Source of the DNA: Membranipora membranacea
Lineage: Eukaryota; Bryozoa; Gymnolaemata; Cheilostomatida; Membraniporidae
Reading direction: 5' to 3'
DNA: 64,000 bases
Assembly (NCBI GenBank): GCA_914767715.1
Contig: OU612071.1
Coordinates: forward strand, 13,127,493 to 13,191,492
Part shown: positions 33,098-44,634 of the stretch, in pieces
Position numbering within the stretch: the first letter of the stretch is position 1
Layout: the number at the start of each line of letters is the position of its first letter
Position numbers and translations under genes: made by a program
The notes under the pieces: generated by a model
The model's input: the letters and a program-made list of their open reading frames with translations, nothing else
The model's database searches: none
What the model was told of the DNA's origin: nothing

Positions 33098-35162
33098 GTG
33101 CCCTAACTTCATATCTAGATAGGGTGAAAGAAAGAGGGCTTACACGGTTTTCATCAGTAATAATACATCTGGTAAAAAAATCCAAAACTAAGAATTGCGA
33201 AAAAAATTCATCCTCAGCCATTCATATTTGTTGAGCCGACCTCAGCTGTTTCAGGGGAAACAATTGGTCCATAGTCAATATGCTATATAATATGTGCCGA
33301 AATGTGAGTTGCTGGCAGTCAATGTAACATTGTGTATACCCTAAGAGAGTTAAGTATTTGCAGCAGGGAAAATTCACAAATAGCTACATTTAAAGCAAGC
33401 TAACATTTGCTCTCATTTCTTCATATAGACTCCCTACTCCGCTAGAGGAGTAATTTACTGCAAATCATCTTTAGACAACTATCCTGAATATTATGTAAGA
33501 TCAAGTTTATCGTCCTATTGTATTTAGAGTGATATATGAATATCTCAAAAAACTCAATATTCACACCTGTGTATATATATATAATATGTGGTTTTAGATC
33601 AGAAGATGATTTGATGGTATTCAGTAGCTAATAAACCATGGCTTCCCGCCAGAAATTGCCAGAAGATTAAACCGTGAGTTACTTCAATACCATTGGACCC
33701 CACTTTCAATGATGGGATTACTCTAGTGGAGTAATGTTAGTTCAATAGGAAAAGTTTGCATTTCGAGAAAATGGCTTGAAGTAATAAAATTATGGCTAGC
33801 CAACATTTTCTCAACTCCGTCACTTGACATTAACGTTCAAAGTTTTAAGATACTTGGGTTTTAATGAGCTCTTTGGATGGTTGTGACAGGGTTGTCACAT
33901 CCAATTCTTGAGAAAGGCACCCAAGTGCCTTCGGAGTTCACCTCTATTACAAAAACTAAGTGCAGACAACCATTGCAGTACTAACAGTCTGCTGAATAAC
34001 AATAAAAAAAGCATGGCTGTAAATGCTGTTGGCAAATTCCCACATGATTATAATATAAGTTATATGTCAATTAAAATATTTTCACCCCTGCATTTCCGGT
34101 TGCTCCAATCCTAGTAAAATCCAAGTAAAACGATGTTGTCTTGTGTTGATGGCTGGAGGGGGAGCAGCTCCAAATATATGCAAATTAGATTAAAATTTTT
34201 CTTGAGGTAGAGAATGTTTTACTTTCTGTCACCATGCTCAGTAAATAACCTAACAAAGAGTCAAGTAGATGTCGAGCACATAGTGCTTGCTTTCCAATCT
34301 AGTCAATGCAATGTCACAGTGTATGTTATGTCATTATCCCTATCGTTTTATCCAATTTTTCTGCATTTGGATTCGCTTCTGGTGTCACCAGTAAAATGGG
34401 AGGAACTTGAAATGTAGGCATTTATCACAGAACTTGTAATGGTTCTGGATCAAAGAAAGAAGAAATATGTCTTCATCCAACCAACTTATCATTATTGATC
34501 GCCAACCACCCAACCAACGCTACTCCATATTGAAAAGTTTCCCCACTCCTGATTGCTAAAATGAATTATTCTGAGCCATGATTTTTGCGTCATATTGTGT
34601 ACTCTGATCTAAACTTCAACAGTGCCTCTGTTAGAAGGGAATTAGGGGGGGGGGTTATTGTTTGACACCTGAAGCTTTTGAACAAACCATCGGAGTGAGC
34701 ATTTGCTAATGTTGTTTCACCTTGGGCCTGACACTGAGCTTATATATATTATATCTGCTTTCGCTTTGCATACTTTTGTCTTTTGTGATAGTATGGTACT
34801 TCAAAAAGTGCTGTTTTGATGTGGCCGCGTGGGCCTACATACATCTCAATTCGGAGTTTAGTGGACAGCCATAGCTTCATCATATTCTATAGACGGCATA
34901 CAATAGATAACTGTCAGGAGGTCATTTCTCACAGATATACTCATATATGGTGTCCCAAACTCCGCACATAATTTTTTTCTACAACAATCTTACCGTTTTT
35001 TTGACTTCACATCATGAAATTTCTACATACAAGATTATTTTTTACAGTTTTACTATTTGGAGGAGTGAACGTAGAATGGGGACAGTGACTCAGAAGATAT
35101 ACGACAGAGCATCATACTCAGCAGTTTTCTCACACCTTGTCACCCACCACCAATAACTCCAG
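33098..35162. other. No firm gene
   Basis: AT-rich sequence with a G9 tract near 34646. Open frames near 33908-34417 and 34947-35156 have no domain and no paired splice sites. Confidence 0.4.
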
Positions 35163-35709
35163 TTTCAAAGAAGCACACTCTACTGATGCTCTCTTTGTTA
35201 CACTTGGAACTGAAGTTGTGAAGACACCAGGGACAAATACCCCCCCCCCCCCACCCAAGGTATGTATGGGCTTGAATGATCACCAATGCTTATCTATCAA
35301 TATTTTGGGAGTCAGCAGCAAAATTATTATGTCAAACAATGTAATCCTCTGATTCATGATTGTTGCTACATCACTTAGACGCGTATTATATATAGTTTTT
35401 TTTGGTGATGGGTTGCGGTAAATATCGAATATACCAAATATATCAAATTGAGGATACTTTAGCCAGCGACACGTTGACACCCTCCCCCTAATTTAGCCAC
35501 AATCGCTCTGAAAGTATGACACGGTGATTGATATACATTTTTCTTCTTTTCAGACTATAATTGAGACTCATGGTGGTATAGAGCGGACACCAGTCATGAC
35601 ACATCAAATATGCACCATAAGCACCTCCTCCGATAGTGAACTGTCACAAAAGTCACACTCTTATATCTGCGCAGCACTATGTTGTCACTGCACACTGTTG
35701 AATCGATAG
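35163..35709 (+). CDS. Last two exons of an unassigned gene
   Basis: Exon 35163-35259 lies between acceptor TAACTCCAG and donor CCCAAG/GTATGT. Exon 35554-35709 follows a strong acceptor (TTCTTCTTTTCAG) and ends in TAG. The junction is phase 0 and keeps frame. The first exon encodes FKEAHSTDALFVTLGTEVV and ends in a poly-Pro run from a C13 tract. The second encodes IETHGGIERTPVMTHQ, a Ser-rich stretch and a Cys-rich end (YICAALCCHC). No family recognised. The C tract could hide a length error that would change the frame. Upstream exons unknown; entry is in phase 2. Confidence 0.42.
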
Positions 35710-37159
35710 ATCAAAAAGTAGTGCCACATAAACTTTCTTCATATGATAATTGATAGGGATGGGCACATGCTCTCATTTTATTAAAGTTTCAAGCTGTTCA
35801 GTGTTCACATTTGTATTGATATATCAATTGACTTTAGGGCATTTCTTGCGCCTAATGGTATTTTATAATCCTGTTGACAACCGCAGGAGGCCTTCTAGGG
35901 TTGTTGATTGTGAATGCCAATGTTTTGTGGGTTAACATATGCAAGAATAACATCTAAACTTTTTAGTATTTTCTACTGATTCAATTTTATTTTTTGGACA
36001 GTTTATTGTTCTCACCTCGTCGATTATTCATAATTTTTCATTCCAATGCTTTGCATCCTATTCAGGTATCAGTGAACTTTAGTTCAATTCAGGTATTCCT
36101 ACTGTGGATTAACATGTATATCAGTTATATTTAAGAGTACAATGAGTACGACTTGTTTTTTAAAATAAACAGCTTTCAATTCATTTCCAAAACATGATCA
36201 AAAGGTTCATCACTCGACAAATAGGCTGAGCACTAGGTTCATGTTGATGCACTGATCTTACATCTTGTCATATATCATTACATGATACATTTGGTTGTCG
36301 GTTGTCACTGAACTGTGTGGGTGAGACCGGTTGAGGTTGGTGAGAGGGTCGGTCTACCTCTGTATGTCCGAAACAAGAAGTGTCATTTGTATAGCGCACA
36401 CATACATATTGAGGTTTGATCACAGCAATGAACTCCCTCTTCATTGATCACAGAATGGTTTCTCAGGCATTGTGTTTAGCAATGGCAGGCAAATTTACAA
36501 GTCGGTTTATCCCTGTGTTAAGCTTCTAATGGCTCATAGAGGGTTGCAGTTAGGTGGGAATCGGTGCTGCTAGTACACATTTTTTGGTTAGTGAGGTCCA
36601 AGACTACTATCCTGGTTAGTAGTTAGTACAAGGCAGTTTAATAATTTTTAGAAATTAGTACAAAGCAGCTTACCAATTGATAGAGGATTATAGTACGATG
36701 GCACTGCTTGCATAAACTTTGCTAATATTGAACCCTCCTTGCTATAATCATCACCATGGTAGTATCATTGCTCGTAAAGAGTTAGTTATTTTTTATTTCT
36801 CATCTAAACAAAATTCCCTGTCCAGTGGTACAAATTATGATTCTGTAAGACCGGTGTGAGAGTATTTGTGTTCAGATTTATATACAAAATAAGTCTAGTT
36901 GTGCACTTTTTTGTGTGTTTCAACACCTCATCAATCATTTCAGTTATTGCTGGGTGGTTAAAAGTTATATAGATAGATCAGGAATCTTGTTTAGAAGAAG
37001 TTTATTTAAACTTTCCTTCTACACCCTCTAGATTTTAAGATATATCAATTTTTACAACCCCTTATCATTTTTAGGAATTTCAACAAGAATAGCTAACCAG
37101 AGGGATTATATAGATGACACACTAAGGGTTAATCTAATCTGGCAACCCAGCCGCCTGTC
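35710..37159. other. No recognised gene
   Basis: AT-rich; no supported exon or repeat end. Confidence 0.4.
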
Positions 37160-37345
37160 TAAGCTACCGGTCTCATATATAACAGAATAAATATCAGTGT
37201 GGGTATTCCTTTGGCAGGAATTTGTTGAAATGATTGGAACAAGGAGTAAAAGTACTCCTTGATTGGAACTCCAGACTATAGCTGCATTGTGGAAATCCTG
37301 TCGTAATGGTCGAAACTTCTAGGAAATGTATTTGGTATACCACAT
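37160..37345 (+). repeat. Repeat R4 copy 1
   Basis: Matches the reverse complement of about 53640-53815: ATATCAGTGTGGGTATTCC, TTGTTGAAATGATTGGAA, CCAGACT, GCATTGTGGA.ATCCTG. It carries a 29-base insertion absent from the other copy (see 37232-37268). Confidence 0.7.
37232..37268. repeat. Micro-insertion: palindrome flanked by GATTGGAA
   Basis: GATTGGAA occurs on both sides of CAAGGAGTAAAAGTACTCCTT, which folds on itself (AAGGAGTA/TACTCCTT). The paralogous copy near 53724-53740 has one GATTGGAA-type site and no insert. Confidence 0.7.
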
Positions 37346-37874
37346 GGAACTGATGCATCGATGTTGTTTCACTCAATTACATGCAATTGATTTGAAATTA
37401 AATGCTAAAAAAATTAAACCTTTTAAGTTGAAATTTGTATTAATCTGGAGTAGGTTGGTGAAATCAGTCTTGATATTCATTGATAAACCTTTAGGTTGAA
37501 AGAACTTTCAACATACCAAACTTTTCAATACATGCATTCAATGGCTACAAAGTAATTTTAATCTGCCTGATCACTTTCAATGGGATTAGCTCATTGAATT
37601 GAACAAGATTCTCAGTGTCTATTTGCCAATTGTTTACCTTTTACTTGACATCAACATCTTAGCCAAGCAGCTGAGCATAATTGGATGTATTGTTGTTATC
37701 CAAGTTGTTTACCCATGAAGTCATAATCAAGATAAGCCAGTCAGAATGTTAATTTTGTTGACATTGGCATTCATAGGCAACCTGCACAGAACTTAAAAGG
37801 TACCAGTAGATTTAAAAATGGTTAACCCTTTGGGTAAACACACAGATTATCGTAATGAGCTAGCAGCAGATTAT
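37346..37874. other. No recognised gene
   Basis: Nothing supported. Confidence 0.4.
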
Positions 37875-37926
37875 CAAGAGCTGAGCCAGATACAACCACT
37901 GTATGTTGTATCGGGCTCAGCTCTTG
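37875..37926. repeat. Hairpin, 22-bp arms
   Basis: CAAGAGCTGAGCC.GATACAAC pairs with its inverse across CACTGTAT, with one mismatch. Confidence 0.85.
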
Positions 37927-38699
37927 TAGTTGACCAAGTAGCAGAGGAAAATCAATGAAACACCGGATAATAAGGGCGCAAGAGATTTTTTTGCCAAGCA
38001 ATCTCATTTTTGGCATAGTTACTCTGTACTATGATGAGCTTGGAAGCAGAGTTTGGTGAAATAATTTGATGAAAATATACAAATGGAATTTGGTCAACCA
38101 TCTAGTATTTTTCATAAAAGGTTAAAACTTCCCGCCCCCTCACTCTTCTGTCAAAGAATGATCATGATTGTACTTTCACCAAAACAACCATCATTGTAAA
38201 CATGTACATTCGCAAAATTAAAAACTCACCGCATTCATTATCAGCGGCAAAAGACAGGAAGTTAGGTCAGCTTACGATGACATCCTGTCTCTCTAATTCC
38301 ACAAGTGTGTCATGATGACTTGTTACAAGTGCAATGGAATGTGTGTGTAGGATTAACTACCAGCGACAATTAATTCGATAATTAAAAGTTTTGACAAGGA
38401 ATATTGAGGTAATTAAGTCATTATGCCTGTTAGAGGCTAACCTCCCTGCTTGTGGCACACAAGCTGACAGCTTAAAATGTATTACTTTAAACGTTGTTGT
38501 CTTGTCACTAGCCTAACATTTAAATACTATCTGTACTAGTGCCAACACCTGCTAGGGAACTACCGTCCAAGAGTGTGAGAGAAAAATGCCACAATTGCTT
38601 CCTGTACACCATATAACTGAGATGGCTGGAAATGATAAAGTTTAACATCAAGAGCTCCTTTGTAGACAGGTAATGAATGTATACCAGGTTTACAATAGA

Positions 38700-39570
38700 T
38701 TTACCTTTGCCTCATTTTACCCACATACCATAGCATTCAGAGCTAAATCCTTGCTCAGAGCCATTCAATCTCAAAAATCCCAAGGAGCGTAGATTAAGAC
38801 TATGCCAATAATCAGTATTAATACTGCATGCTTTGACACCAAGTATGTTTTCTAGCCAGGGGCGTATATTCTAAAAATTTCACTCACTGACTTTTTAGAG
38901 ATGAGCATAATGATCAGGCATAGCCCGGTCCACACGGCGTAGGCGTGGCGGGGAGGGTGTGCAAAAATATCCGTGGTGGGAGGGCGCTTAAGCGTCCTCC
39001 CACCACGGAAATTTTTGCATATCGGTAGCAAAATAGTGCAAGCAGAGAGGTATTTCAATAGCTCACTGAGCTGTTGGGTACTTTCAGAAAACAACTCAAT
39101 AGCAGTAGAAGATTACGGTAAAAATGCTCCAGTTATAAAGCACTCATTTGAAAAAAAACTGACTCCGAAGGGATTCGAACCCACAACAATCTTATTAACA
39201 GTGATTATTAGGCAGACGCTCTACACACTGAGCTAATATGAGTGCTAATATACACCACTGTTTCTAGCATCAGTTAGCATATTTTCGGTAGTTCTGTGGA
39301 GAATATGGCCTCATTCGCATATCACTTTTCTCCACTTAGGCATGTAGGGCGATTAATACAAAGTAGATCCTCGCTTAACTGGTGAGCGATGTTGTTCTTT
39401 TTTATTAGTAGCAAAGTTTTGTGATAATTCTGCTAGCATAATTTAGCTGGTGTATTCTATTTATGCAGTTGCTGCCTACATTCTCAGATTGCACAAGATA
39501 TAGCTTAGGGTAGGCCTACAGTACAACACAGAAGAGTTGAACATAGGTATTTTGTGGGCTCATCATACTC
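38700..39570 (+). repeat. Diverged duplicated segment, copy 1
   Basis: Collinear with 54040-54540: GAGCGTAGATTA, ATGCCAATAATCAGTA, GCTTTGACACC, then after the insertion TAGGGCGATTAATACAA, GGTGAGCGATGTTGT and AATTCTGCTAG. The similarity is ancient but continuous. Copy 1 alone has the hAT-like insertion at 38857-39260. Confidence 0.7.
38857..39260. mobile_element. hAT-like MITE (404 bp) with 8-bp target duplication
   Basis: TTTCTAGC flanks both ends (38849-38856, 39261-39268). Ends are CAGGGGCGTATATT and, inverted, CAGTGGTGTATATT. CAG.GG termini with an 8-bp duplication are the hAT pattern. The matching site at about 54158 has a single copy, TTTCGCTAGC. It is non-autonomous. Inside lie a 60-bp palindrome (38960-39019, no loop, about 28 of 30 pairs) and a minus-strand tRNA-like stretch (39170-39235: GGGATTCGAACCC B-box inverse and an A-box-like GAGCTAATATG). 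Confidence 0.85.
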
Positions 39571-39844
39571 AATACTAAGAGTTGTGCTTACAAAAATTTG
39601 TGAGGAGGACAGTTCGAATGGAATGCTTTCATTGTAGCAGCTAACTTGCCTGGTCATCTAAATACAAACTCATTGAATACGGTGTCAATCCAATTATATA
39701 ATATTGACTAGAACTGGGCTAGAACTGTAAAGGATTATACTATAACAATACAATAGCAATAATGAATGTAGTTTATTTGGCAGGCAGGGTTAATTATAAA
39801 ATAATGTTGCTGGTTGGGTAATGATATATGGGGCATGAAACTCA
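39571..39844. other. No recognised gene
   Basis: Nothing supported. Confidence 0.4.
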
Positions 39845-41560
39845 GTGTATGTCCTGAAAATCTGAGGTCTTAAGCTCAATAATTGCTTATTATGCCAGCT
39901 ACAAAAGAAGCTTTCTCTAAAGCATCACAAATCAGTAAAATAATGTGTAGGCACATTTTCTTTTTAGCAGCAGCATGGCTTCGAATGGTCTGACACCACA
40001 AATTTTTATATCATTGGATTGCTCATCTTCTGAGGAACACAGTGGTTACTTTCTTTAGTAAACAAGGAAAATATCTATTTACATATCGAAAACTTTATGG
40101 AAAACAGTTAAAAAATGATATAAATTGCTGCCCTGCTGCCGGCTTATGTATGCAATTATTCCACTTTCATGGGGGCAAAGAAATTCACAGTTTGTGAGTG
40201 TGTCCTGAAAATCTGAGGTCTGTAGCTCAATAATCGCTTATGCCAGCTACCAAAGAAGCTTTCTCTAAAGCATCACAATTCAGTAAAATAATGTGTAGGC
40301 ACATTTTCTTTTGAGCAGCAGCATGGCTTCGAATGGTCTGACACCACAAATTTTTATATCATTGGATTGCTCATCTTCTGAGGAACACAGTGGTTATTTT
40401 CTTTAATAAACAAGGAAAATATCTACCAACATATCGAAAGCTTTATGGTAAACAGTTAAAAAATATATTAATTGCTGCCCTGCTGCCGGCTTATGTATAA
40501 AATTATTCCACTTTCATGGGGGGCAAAGAAATACACAGTTTGTGAGTGTGTCCTGAAAATCTGAGGTCTGTAGCTCAATATTTTCTTATGCCAGCTACAA
40601 AAGAAGCTTTTTCTAAAGCATCACAAATGAGTAAAACAATGTGTAGCCAAATTATCTTTTGAGCAGCAGCATAACTTCTAAAGGTCTGACAGCACAAATT
40701 TTTATATCATTGGATTGCTCATCTCCCGAGGAACATAGTGTTAATTTTTTTAGTAAAAAAGGAAAACATCTTCCAACATTTCGAGAGCTTTAGTGAAAAC
40801 AGTTTGAAAATGATAAAATTGCTGCCCTGCTGCCGGCATATGTATGCAACTACTCCATTTTCATGGCGGGCATTTTTTGAGTATGATCTGAAAATCTGAG
40901 GTCTGTAGCTCGACAACTTATTTTGTTTGCAACAAAAAAGGCTTCCTCTTTACAATCATTATGATTTATAGCCATATTGAGAGTATAAAAAATTTGGCAC
41001 CAACTCGAACCCAGAGCTCTGCGTTGACGAAATAGAGAATTATCCACTGAGCGACACAGACATGTTGTATCAAAATAAGAGTGTCTGCCTTAAATTTAGT
41101 GGAGCATGAATTCTGTATTACAATAATTACATTACATTACTGATGATGAATACACACACAATCAGCATATTTGTGCACAGCTAAATCATCGCAAATCAAT
41201 AAAATAATGTAGAAGCACATTTTCTTTTGAGCAGCAGCATGGCTTCAAATGGTCTGACACCACAAATTTTTATATCATTGGATTGCTCATCTTCTGAGGA
41301 ACATAGTGGTTATTTTCTTTAGTAAACAAGGAAAATATCTACCAACATATCGAAAGCTTTACGGAAAACGGTTAAAAAATGATATAAATTGCTGCCCTGC
41401 TGCCGGCTTATGTATGCAATTATTCCACTTTCATGGGGGGCAAAGAAATACACAGTTTGTGAGTGTGTCCTGAAAATTTGAGGTCTGATGCTTGATAACT
41501 TTTTATGCCAGCCACAAAAGAAGTTTTTCGCTTTATAATTTATATGAATTTTGGCCTTTT
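39845..41560 (+). repeat. Tandem repeat of about 350 bp, about 4.5 units
   Basis: TCCTGAAAATCTGAGGTCT recurs at about 39852, 40203, 40551, 40885 and 41468. Units share GCAGCAGCATGGCTTCGAAT, GGATTGCTCATCT and GCTGCCCTGCTGCCGG. Unit 4 is interrupted at about 40912-41180. Confidence 0.92.
40985..41065 (-). repeat. tRNA-like segment in the satellite
   Basis: On the minus strand GTGTCGCTCAGTGGATAATT then GGGTTCGAGTTGG resemble A- and B-boxes about 40 bases apart. It lies in sequence interrupting a satellite unit. The acceptor stem does not pair convincingly, so it is probably SINE-derived. Confidence 0.45.
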
Positions 41561-41654
41561 CGAGATGTGGAGATAACTCGGGTTCACAAAATTACCTTAT
41601 ATGCCCTGAGCATTAAGTTAATTTTTAAAATCCTCAAAATTCATCAAGACTCAC

Positions 41655-42231
41655 CAGATTTATGAACTTCCTTTCCTTCCTTGCATGTTGCATTTGCCTC
41701 AAGTTGAATATCGGTACTCATCCTACAAGTCTTAGATATTGCAGTATAGGCTGAAGTTTTACAATCTGTGTTTGTGGAGCACTTTGGTGCACATTTAAGA
41801 AGACTAGAGACTGTGTGAACAGATAATGCACTGTTTGCTTCAAAGCAATGCTGCGACTTCCCAAAGTGACCATCGTTAACGATCATCCCAGTGGAAATCT
41901 GTAAACAAGAACCACATGTATAATGTTCACCTGACAGCCATATTACAATTGGTCACATATAAAGTATCTATATCATTCAGCAGCAGATAACTGATCTCTT
42001 TCAATTATTGCCTGAACCGTTATAGAACTATTTGGAGCTCTCAGTTTTATCAAAACTCTCTAAATGGGGGAATACCCATACACAAAAGATATAGTGAAGG
42101 TTTCAATATTTTTCGTTTACCAACATTGAGATTCAATTTTGTATGCTCTTTAACATACATAAATACAAAATGGAGAGCAACAATGATACAGGACTCACTA
42201 TCACACATAACAGGAAACCAAAGTATTTCAT
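41655..42231 (-). CDS. 5' part of a secreted or surface PAN/Apple-like protein gene
   Basis: Exon 1 (42231-42199) starts at ATG and encodes MKYFGFLLCVI, ending at donor GTGAGT. Exon 2 (41898-41655) follows acceptor TTGTTTACAG and ends at donor AAATCTG/GTGAGT. The junction is phase 0; exon 2 exits in phase 1. Together they give a signal peptide and about 80 residues with six cysteines, including the core LLKCAPKC..NTDCKTSAYT..KTCRMS. This matches the spacing of PAN/Apple domains (a Cys-Ala-x-x-Cys pair, Cys-x-x-Tyr and a final Cys), which bind proteins or sugars extracellularly. The downstream part was not located; exons at 25402-24541 accept phase 1 and could follow after a long intron. Domain assignment is inferred by eye. 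Confidence 0.6.
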
Positions 42232-44579
42232 TTCTGCATTCTTGAATACTAATACTGAATAGTAATCTAAAAACAGATCTGTTTCGAAAAGCAAATTTTT
42301 TTTGCAATGGTTGATCGGGAGAGACAACAGCCCTGCTTCATAAAAAGAGCTCAGTTGACAAATTATTTCCTTGCAAAGCAGCCGTCACATATCCTTTGTA
42401 GAATGAATAGAAAATTAGAAACATTGCGACAATTTATGTGTTTGTTTGTTGATGTAAGTATACTGAAATCAAACCTTTTAAGTGCTTATAAGTACTTATC
42501 ACCTTAAAATGTATGCACTTATAAGGAAGATGCAGCGTGAAACATCAAAGCAAACCTGTCATTGCAAAAAAATCTAAAGTTTTTCCTTGTAACCCAAGCA
42601 CAAAACAACACTTTTAACGTTTGCCCACAGTTTCTAAGTCATGCTTTGATTATGTCACTCTTAAAAAAAACCAGATAATGATATGGCTTTTCCACTATAT
42701 ATTCATGGAGAGTTTCCATTGATGTGTCATGACTTTTCATTGATTATAATTACACTCGGATTGAATCAACAGAAATAACATGAATAAAATTCTTATTCCA
42801 GTGGTACAAATCTTTTGTGTACTTTTGATTTGTAACGATTTTAAAAGCTTTACTAAAATGGCTTATAAATTCTCAACCTCCTAATATGACAAAGAATAAT
42901 TTCTTATCATTCAGCATCTGATAATCCTTACATTGACAGCATACCACTCAGGCAGTACCATTTGTGTCACAAGGATACCATTATCTATTGAAAACTTTAA
43001 GAAACCTTCAAGTATTTTATCGGACTAAAATAAGCAGGCTCTTTCAGTAGTGATGTGACAGAATACATAAGAATTTCCTTTATTAATTTGATTTGGAACG
43101 AGACGAGAAAATTTATCTCAATTTTATTTTCTGTGGAAATGGTCAACACTAGCCAAACAAAATAACCATTTCCACCAGAATGGCCAAATTGGCTGAGGTT
43201 TAGCATGGCCTCAGGTTTTAAAGACGGTAATGCCCACCGATGCAAACATGCTCCTCATCACTTTAAACCGAGTATTACGACTCTTTAATCTAATAACTCA
43301 CTGGGAATATTATAGGTCAAACTATTTGTGACAATTGAGACTGGATGTCATGGTGTGATGGTTGTCAATTGGATCTATCTCTGCAAGGATAAATGGAATT
43401 ATGGAATTACCATCCGCGTGAAATTGTTGGACAATAAGGTTAACTGGTAACTGAAACTCAACCATGCTTGTCTAGAAAACTTTAAACTGAAGTACATAAC
43501 AGAAAATTTCTTGTATGGCAAGTAGCCATGAGCATTTAGTTATCAAGTGTTACCATTTCTATCAGTATTAAAATAAGTCTCAAGAAAACGGAAATCAAAC
43601 AGGTTTTCTATTGCTTATTCATCAAAATACCAGTTTCTCAGAGGCAGGTAACCTTCAACACTCACCATAAATAGACAGATGTCGCAGAGAATACACATTA
43701 GTATCATGCTGATGCTCACCACGTTCGGTTCTGAACTGGTTTATCAATATCCCCTGCAATTGGTGATAAGTTTGAAAATATTAAAAGGATGACTGAACGG
43801 ATGGCGAAAATACTTGTAATGGCGTAAGAGGTTTGTGGTCTCTATCATTGTAAACAAATTATGGTGCTTGACAGATTACCACAAAGGTGAACAGAAATAT
43901 TCAAGGATGGTTACCCAGGTATCAACAACAATAAATCCAGTAAATGAGATTGGATGCCATGCTGTTTGAGTCGCAATGTGAAAACAAGTATGTTATATAA
44001 TGAAGATTACGCAAATTAATGTACTCAAATAATAAGAAATCTGCTAAAGATTTCCAAGTTTGGATGATATTAGGCAAACTTTTTCCCGATTTCAAGAGAT
44101 ATTAACACAGATTGACATTTTGCTGAAATTCTTGCGAATAAAATTTATTTCATACAACAATCGTATCTGGGCTTTATACATGAGGAAATGGGTTTGATCA
44201 TAAAAGTATATTCAACCCTGAGAGCGCATAACATGTTGTGAACATATCTATTTTCAATTCTTCACAATAAATACACATGCCAGGCAGTTTCTTTCGTTTG
44301 AACTGCTTGACAATGACTTGATGACAAGAGAATCTCATCCAAAAGGTCAAAGCTTCGAGATTTGTTTAAGGTCATCTGAGGAGGTTTTCATTACAAATTT
44401 ATTTGCCTGTGAGCAATCTGCCTGTTATAAACATATATTGTTACAGTGCCAACCAAATGTCTCAAATTTGTATTGTATCCAATGTGAATCTGATAATTAT
44501 ATTTACGAACTGCTTTGAAGAAAAACTACAATCAGTACCCAAGTAGTTATGATTAACGGTGGCAGCGTTTTCATAAGCC
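42232..44579. other. No firm gene
   Basis: Donor-like minus-strand sites near 43666 and 43728 (GTGAGT, GTGAGC) hint at small exons, but no complete exon is supported. Confidence 0.35.

Positions 44580-44633
<54 letters not shown>
44580..44633. repeat. (GAT)18 microsatellite
   Basis: Eighteen perfect GAT units. Confidence 0.98.

Positions 44634-44634
<1 letters not shown>

Noticed and set aside
39165-39245. Functional tRNA gene on the minus strand
   Set aside because: It has a good B-box and an A-box-like part, but the ends do not pair and it lies inside a MITE.
44580-44633. Poly-Asp or poly-Met/Ile coding repeat
   Set aside because: A plain GAT microsatellite with no surrounding frame.
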